NCBI GenBank assembly: GCA_002402755.1
Contig: DHGK01000150.1
Coordinates: 2,360 to 8,420, forward strand
Direction: 5' to 3'
Length of the DNA: 6,061 nucleotides
Source: Planctomycetes bacterium UBA4800
GTDB taxonomy: Bacteria > Planctomycetota > UBA8108 > UBA8890 > UBA8898
Position numbers and translations under genes: made by a program. The number at the start of each line of letters is the position of its first letter. Position 1 is the first letter of the stretch. The notes beneath the pieces are model-generated. The model made no database searches. It saw only the letters and a program-made list of their open reading frames with translations, and had not been told where the DNA came from. Positions 5,893 to 6,061 of the stretch are shown here, piece after piece.

Positions 5893-5920
5893 GCGGAAGA
5901 AAGCAGCCGCATCCCGCGGC
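5893..5920 (-). terminator. weak candidate terminator after the DUF1501 gene
   Basis: On the minus strand, 4 bases after the DUF1501 stop, GCCGC (5920-5916) and GCGGC (5910-5906) can pair around a GGGAT loop. The stretch TGCTTTCTTCC follows, which is pyrimidine-rich but not a real T-tract. The stem is only 5 bp. Its position between one gene's stop and the next gene's promoter makes it plausible, but the signal is weak. Confidence 0.25.
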
Positions 5921-5924
5921 GCGC

Positions 5925-6061
5925 CTACCGCGCCATGATGGCGACGTGCTCCCACTCGCCGCCGAGCGCGGCGGCGCTGTCGATGCCGAGCCAGCGGTCG
6001 AGCGCCGTGGCGTAGACGCGGCGGAAATCGGTGTGGTGCGCGGGCCCGCCCTTTTCCAGCG
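5925..6061 (-). CDS. DUF1501 family protein, C-terminal end (partial; 5' part outside window)
   Basis: The minus strand is open from the window edge to TAG at 5927-5925, 44 codons before the stop. It reads GGPAHHTDFRRVYATALDRW, then LG, a short SAAALGG segment and the C-terminus. The HHTDFRRVYAT-LDRWLG-(A)xLGG series is the characteristic end of DUF1501 proteins (PF07394), a sulfatase/alkaline-phosphatase-like secreted family of about 400-480 aa. It is very common in Planctomycetes and Verrucomicrobia and is often encoded beside DUF1549/DUF1553 cytochrome-like proteins. Those partners would be expected just outside this edge. Metal-binding residues and any Tat signal are not in view. The biochemical role of the family is not settled. 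The gene ends about 100 bases before the UPF0175 start on the same strand, but the intervening promoter suggests separate transcription. Confidence 0.82.
   Translation of the reverse strand, partial: LEKGGPAHHTDFRRVYATALDRWLGIDSAAALGGEWEHVAIMAR

Noticed and set aside
5821..5955. 45-residue N-terminal extension of the UPF0175 frame
   Set aside because: It would overlap the DUF1501 coding end and cross the promoter-like region. ATG 5820 has a strong RBS and gives the normal family length.
1..6061. tRNA or rRNA genes
   Set aside because: I saw no cloverleaf with T-arm GTTCRA-type sequence and acceptor pairing, and no rRNA-like conserved blocks, on reading both strands.

Overview
The window is GC-rich with strongly GC-biased third codon positions. 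It looks like a piece of chromosome from a free-living, polysaccharide-degrading bacterium. The best guess at lineage is the Planctomycetota/Verrucomicrobiota/Lentisphaerota/Kiritimatiellota neighbourhood or a similar uncultured phylum. The hints are a DUF1501 protein tail, GH106 and DUF1680/GH127 glycosidases, and a PilX-N-type protein of a kind familiar from those groups. This is inference; no marker gene is present.

Layout, left to right. Bases 1-1034 (+) hold the C-terminal third of a GH106-type alpha-L-rhamnosidase-like protein whose catalytic part lies outside the window. Bases 1035-1432 are a non-coding spacer of about 400 bases. It holds an imperfect hairpin just after the GH106 stop, a perfect 18-bp palindrome, a spaced CCGTACG repeat, an AT-rich patch and a structured leader. 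It leads into a 578-aa membrane-anchored PilX-N-like pilus-assembly-type protein (1433-3169, +). A 78-base gap separates this from a convergent secreted DUF1680/GH127 beta-L-arabinofuranosidase-like protein (3248-5428, -). Just upstream of that gene, on the same strand, is a toxin-antitoxin remnant: an intact UPF0175 antitoxin-like gene (5548-5820) overlapping by 4 bases a PIN/DUF3368 toxin cut off after 37 codons (5438-5551). The last 137 bases (5925-6061, -) are the C-terminus of a DUF1501 family protein.

How the genes fit together. GH106 and GH127/DUF1680 enzymes release L-rhamnose and L-arabinose side chains, so the flanks point to attack on pectin-like or arabinose- and rhamnose-bearing plant or algal polysaccharides. 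The two glycosidases lie on opposite strands with a pilus-type gene between them, so they are not one operon. The toxin-antitoxin remnant lies directly against the glycosidase start, and the truncated toxin frame is in phase with the glycosidase, separated from it by one TGA codon. This suggests that a deletion or insertion brought the two together.

I did not find a clearly new multi-gene system. The most noteworthy signals are the broken toxin with an intact antitoxin fused up to a CAZyme, and the palindrome-rich spacer upstream of the pilus-type gene.
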